7,334 nt of DNA, from positions 1-7,334 of the forward strand of contig JAASSH010000096.1 of the NCBI GenBank assembly GCA_021767985.1, given 5' to 3'. Below the pieces are notes generated by a model. The model was not told where the DNA came from and did not search any database. It saw only the letters and a program-made list of their open reading frames with translations. This DNA comes from Gammaproteobacteria bacterium (GTDB lineage: Bacteria; Pseudomonadota; Gammaproteobacteria; GCA-001735895). Each line of letters begins with the position of its first letter. The stretch's first letter is position 1. This document shows positions 6,665-7,334 of the stretch, piece after piece. A program made the translations under genes and the position numbers.

Positions 6665-7334
6665 CTATTTCACCAGTAGTCGCTGTTCTACATTAGCCAG
6701 GCTTTCGTAACCCGAGTCGGTGATGACGACCGATTCGGTAATTTCCAGGCCGCCGTCGTCGAGCCACAATGCAGGCATGAAATGGAAGGTCATGTTTTCC
6801 TTGAGTTCGGTTTTATCGCCCCGGCGCAGGCTCATGGTGCGTTCGCCCCAGTCGGGCGGATAGGACAGGCCGATCGAGTACCCGGTACGATTCTCCTTGT
6901 GGAAGCCGTGTTTCTCGAGGGTGTCGAAAAAGGCGATCGCCACGTCTTCGCAGAGCTTGCCGGGACGCGCGTTTTCGAGCCCGGCATGCATCGCGTCGAG
7001 CACTGCCTGCTCTGCATCGAGATACTTTTGCGGTGGCGTCCCGAGCGAAATCGTGCGCGACAACGGGCAATGGTAGCGCCGGTGGCAGCCGGCGATTTCG
7101 AAGAAAGTAATGTCACCGGGTTTCAGTTTCGAATCGTCCCAGGTCAGGTGCGCCGCGGTCGCATCCATGCCGGTTGGCAGCAATGGCAGGATAGCGGGAT
7201 AGTCGCCCCAGTGTTCGTCCTTGCCGACGATGCCGCTATGAAATATTTCTGCGGCCAGCTGGTTCTTGGCGAGCCCCGGCTCGATGATTTCAAAGATGCG
7301 GGCGTGCATGTTTTCGACGATGCGCGCGGCACTG
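6665..7334 (-). CDS. doeA: Ectoine hydrolase (M24-peptidase fold), N-terminal part outside window
   Basis: Visible are the C-terminal 222 residues. The frame stays open to the right edge (SAARIVENMHARIFE across 7333-7289), so the ATG at 7309 is internal, and family members are about 390-400 residues long. The region is the creatinase/M24 pita-bread domain with DoeA/EutD hallmarks: LPLLPTGMDA, HLTWDDS, FFEIAGCHRRYHCPLSRT, GYSIGLSYPPDWGE and GLEITES. M24 metallopeptidases need five metal ligands (D, D, H, E, E). Here the equivalents appear to be Glu (7099-7097), Pro (about 7066), Tyr in GYSIG (about 6880), Met in HFMP (about 6777) and only the last Glu kept. This fits my recollection that EutD works without metal. 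The enzyme hydrolyses the ectoine ring to N-acetyl-2,4-diaminobutyrate, the substrate of the adjacent DoeB. Confidence 0.88.
   Translation of the reverse strand, partial: SAARIVENMHARIFEIIEPGLAKNQLAAEIFHSGIVGKDEHWGDYPAILPLLPTGMDATAAHLTWDDSKLKPGDITFFEIAGCHRRYHCPLSRTISLGTPPQKYLDAEQAVLDAMHAGLENARPGKLCEDVAIAFFDTLEKHGFHKENRTGYSIGLSYPPDWGERTMSLRRGDKTELKENMTFHFMPALWLDDGGLEITESVVITDSGYESLANVEQRLLVK

Overview
The window looks like a chromosomal segment of a gammaproteobacterium, probably marine or salt-adapted. The evidence is a proK-type tRNA-Pro(CGG) very close to the enterobacterial one, a DUF4124-glutaredoxin protein of the kind seen in gammaproteobacteria, a Mip/FkpA-like FKBP lipoprotein, and two adjacent genes for breakdown of the compatible solute ectoine. 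Coding density is high, and all genes but one lie on the minus strand.

Layout from left to right. Positions 1-90 (+) are the Lys/Ala-rich C-terminal tail of a histone H1-like or similar basic protein. It converges on a complete P2-type cation (probably Ca2+) ATPase at 267-2936 (-). A probable ATPase terminator sits between them, and its U-run is formed by the lysine codons of the opposing gene. Next comes a 415-bp non-coding stretch (2937-3351) rich in repeats. It holds four closely spaced hairpins (3167-3261), a copy of the tRNA-Pro 3' end (3148-3162), and a 26-bp perfect inverted repeat (3290-3354) that is the tRNA terminator and reaches into the tRNA CCA end. tRNA-Pro(CGG) lies at 3352-3428 (-), with a good sigma70-like promoter just upstream.

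A compact minus-strand cluster follows, in transcription order: doeA (5' end outside the window), doeB, FKBP lipoprotein, EamA/DMT-family transporter, and a secreted DUF4124-glutaredoxin protein. The gaps are 2, 26, 38 and 39 nt, so co-transcription is plausible. DoeA opens the ectoine ring to N-acetyl-2,4-diaminobutyrate and DoeB removes the acetyl group, so these two clearly work together. The FKBP and the glutaredoxin-like protein are both envelope proteins (thiol/prolyl chemistry), and the transporter has no predictable substrate. Their link to ectoine use is positional only.

The least explained part is the tRNA-Pro downstream region, where direct and inverted copies of the tRNA end surround a dense hairpin array. 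It could be a dispersed repeat element, the scar of a tRNA-targeted insertion, or a structured RNA. All of these identifications are by eye, without database searches.
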